From assembly GCA_946479825.1 (NCBI GenBank), contig CAMLHU010000015.1:1-15743 (forward strand): DNA of 15,743 bases. The letters are read 5' to 3'. Positions within the stretch are counted from its first letter, which is position 1. Every line of letters starts with the position of its first letter. Below are positions 14,605-15,743 of this stretch, piece by piece. Source of the stretch: an uncultured Gemmatimonadota bacterium. GTDB taxonomy: Bacteria; Gemmatimonadota; Gemmatimonadetes; Gemmatimonadales; GWC2-71-9. The notes under the pieces are model-generated. The model was given only the letters and a program-made list of their open reading frames with translations. It was not told the DNA's origin and made no database searches. The translations under genes were made by a program, and so were the position numbers.

Positions 14605-15743
14605 TCAGGCCAGTCGCAGGGCGACGAGAATGAGGTCGATGAGCTTGATGCCGACGAACGGCACGACGAGCCCGCCGAGGCCGTACACCAGCAGGTTCCG
14701 GCGCAGCACGGCGGCGGCGCCGAGCGGGTGGTACCGGACGCCGCGCAGCGCCAGCGGGATCAGCCCCGCGATCACCAGGGCGTTGAAGATCACGGCCGCC
14801 AGGATGGCGCTCCGGGGTGACGCGAGGTGCATCAGGTTGAGCGCCCCGAGGGCCGGGTAGGTCGCGGCGAAGGCCGCCGGGATGATCGCGAAGTACTTGG
14901 CGACGTCGTTGGCGATGCTGAACGTGGTGAGCGCCCCGCGGGTCATCAGGAGCTGCTTGCCGGTCTCGACGACGGCGATGAGTTTCGTGGGGTCGGAGTC
15001 GAGGTCCACCAGGTTGCCGGCTTCCTTGGCGGCCTGGGTCCCCGAGTGCATCGCGACCGCCACGTCGGCCTGGGCGAGGGCGGGGGCGTCGTTGGTGCCG
15101 TCGCCCGTCATCGCCACGAGCCGCCCGCCGGCCTGGTACTCCCGGATGAGGGCCAGCTTCTGCTCGGGGGTGGCCTGGGCGACGAAGTCGTCCACCCCGG
15201 CCTCCGCCGCGATCGCCGCGGCGGTCATCGGGTTGTCGCCGGTGACCATCACCGTGCGGATGCCCATCCGCCGGAGGTCGGCGAACCGCTCGCGGATCCC
15301 GCCCTTCACGACGTCCTTGAGGTGGATGGCGCCGAGCACCTCGGCGCCGTCGGCGACGAGGAGCGGGGTGCCGCCGCCCCGGGCCACCTCGTCGGCGACC
15401 GTGGCCACGGCGGCCGGCATCCGTCCGCCGAGCCCGTCCACCCACGCGGCGACCGCGTCGGCGGCCCCCTTGCGGACGCGGCGGCCGTCGAGGTCCACGC
15501 CGCTCATCCGGGTCTGGGCCGTGAACGGGACGAACGTGGCGCCGAGCGCGTGGACGTCGCGCTCCCGCAGGCCGAACTGCTCCTTGGCGAGCACCACGAT
15601 GCTGCGGCCTTCCGGGGTCTCGTCGGCGAGCGAGGCGAGCTGTGCCGCGTCGGCCAGGCGCTCGACCGCGACGCCCGGCGCGGGCAGGAAGGCCACCGCG
15701 CGGCGGTTGCCGAGCGTGATCGTGCCGGTCTTGTCGAGCAGCA
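14605..15743 (-). CDS. kdpB: KdpB, P-type ATPase subunit of the K+ pump (5' part outside the window)
   Basis: About 379 C-terminal codons are present; the gene enters from the right edge. The first readable codons give [13 protein letters not shown], which contains the phosphorylated Asp of P-type ATPases. The nucleotide-binding domain follows, then [15 protein letters not shown], the hinge motif [21 protein letters not shown] and the KdpB-typical [24 protein letters not shown] region. Three to four C-terminal membrane helices end the protein, including [14 protein letters not shown]. KdpB hydrolyses ATP to drive K+ import through KdpA. The upstream membrane helices, the TGES motif and probably kdpA and kdpF lie beyond the window. 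The operon promoter is therefore not visible. Confidence 0.97.
   Translation of the reverse strand, partial: LLDKTGTITLGNRRAVAFLPAPGVAVERLADAAQLASLADETPEGRSIVVLAKEQFGLRERDVHALGATFVPFTAQTRMSGVDLDGRRVRKGAADAVAAWVDGLGGRMPAAVATVADEVARGGGTPLLVADGAEVLGAIHLKDVVKGGIRERFADLRRMGIRTVMVTGDNPMTAAAIAAEAGVDDFVAQATPEQKLALIREYQAGGRLVAMTGDGTNDAPALAQADVAVAMHSGTQAAKEAGNLVDLDSDPTKLIAVVETGKQLLMTRGALTTFSIANDVAKYFAIIPAAFAATYPALGALNLMHLASPRSAILAAVIFNALVIAGLIPLALRGVRYHPLGAAAVLRRNLLVYGLGGLVVPFVGIKLIDLILVALRLA

Noticed and set aside
13673..15445. A 590-codon minus-strand frame across kdpB, kdpC and the barrel gene
   Set aside because: It is a different frame of the same strand with Arg/Pro/Gly repeats. The kdpB, kdpC and barrel frames are well supported by conserved motifs.

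Overview
The window is very GC-rich and densely coded. No stretch of 300 bases or more lacks a gene. Signal peptides, a lipoprotein, an outer-membrane barrel ending in Phe and a Kdp system with its own barrel gene indicate a diderm bacterium. The sigma factor / isoamylase-early-set protein / small exported protein neighbourhood and the DUF4382 lipoprotein are most reminiscent of Gemmatimonadota, but this is inference from composition and gene style, not from a marker gene.

Layout. (1) Positions 1-2337, minus strand: an ECF sigma factor gene overlaps a gene for a single-pass membrane protein with an external CBM48/isoamylase-early-set domain. Next comes a long exported-protein gene that runs off the left edge and looks like two genes joined in one frame. 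(2) 2459-3373, plus: a DUF4382 lipoprotein, closed by a strong hairpin. (3) 3433-6972, plus: an arsenic operon, arsR-arsM-arsN2-metallophosphoesterase-acr3. It is driven by a near-consensus promoter whose spacer is an almost perfect ArsR-type palindrome in an AT-rich island. The last four genes are close together and the final three are translationally coupled by overlaps. (4) 6967-15743, minus: ten-kilobase-scale kdp-type locus read right to left: kdpB (3' part), kdpC, an outer-membrane barrel, kdpD, kdpE, a CBS-pair protein, an L,D-transpeptidase and a tandem universal stress protein. It meets the arsenic operon tail to tail, with the two stop codons adjoining in a 6-bp palindrome.

How the parts work together. 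The arsenic operon would sense As(III) with ArsR, methylate it with ArsM, expel it with Acr3, and add an ArsN2 acetyltransferase plus a phosphoesterase of unknown substrate. There is no arsC, so arsenate reduction must be encoded elsewhere or is not covered. The kdp locus combines high-affinity K+ uptake, its two-component control, an outer-membrane protein and three downstream genes for nucleotide sensing, wall cross-linking and stress. That mix would make sense as a turgor/envelope stress regulon, if the genes are co-transcribed.

Items that most deserve a second look: the two-in-one exported gene at the left edge, the L,D-transpeptidase start codon placed in the loop of a perfect 14-bp hairpin, the probable leaderless arsR transcript with a second operator-like half site before arsM, and the CBM48 protein as a candidate non-zinc anti-sigma factor.
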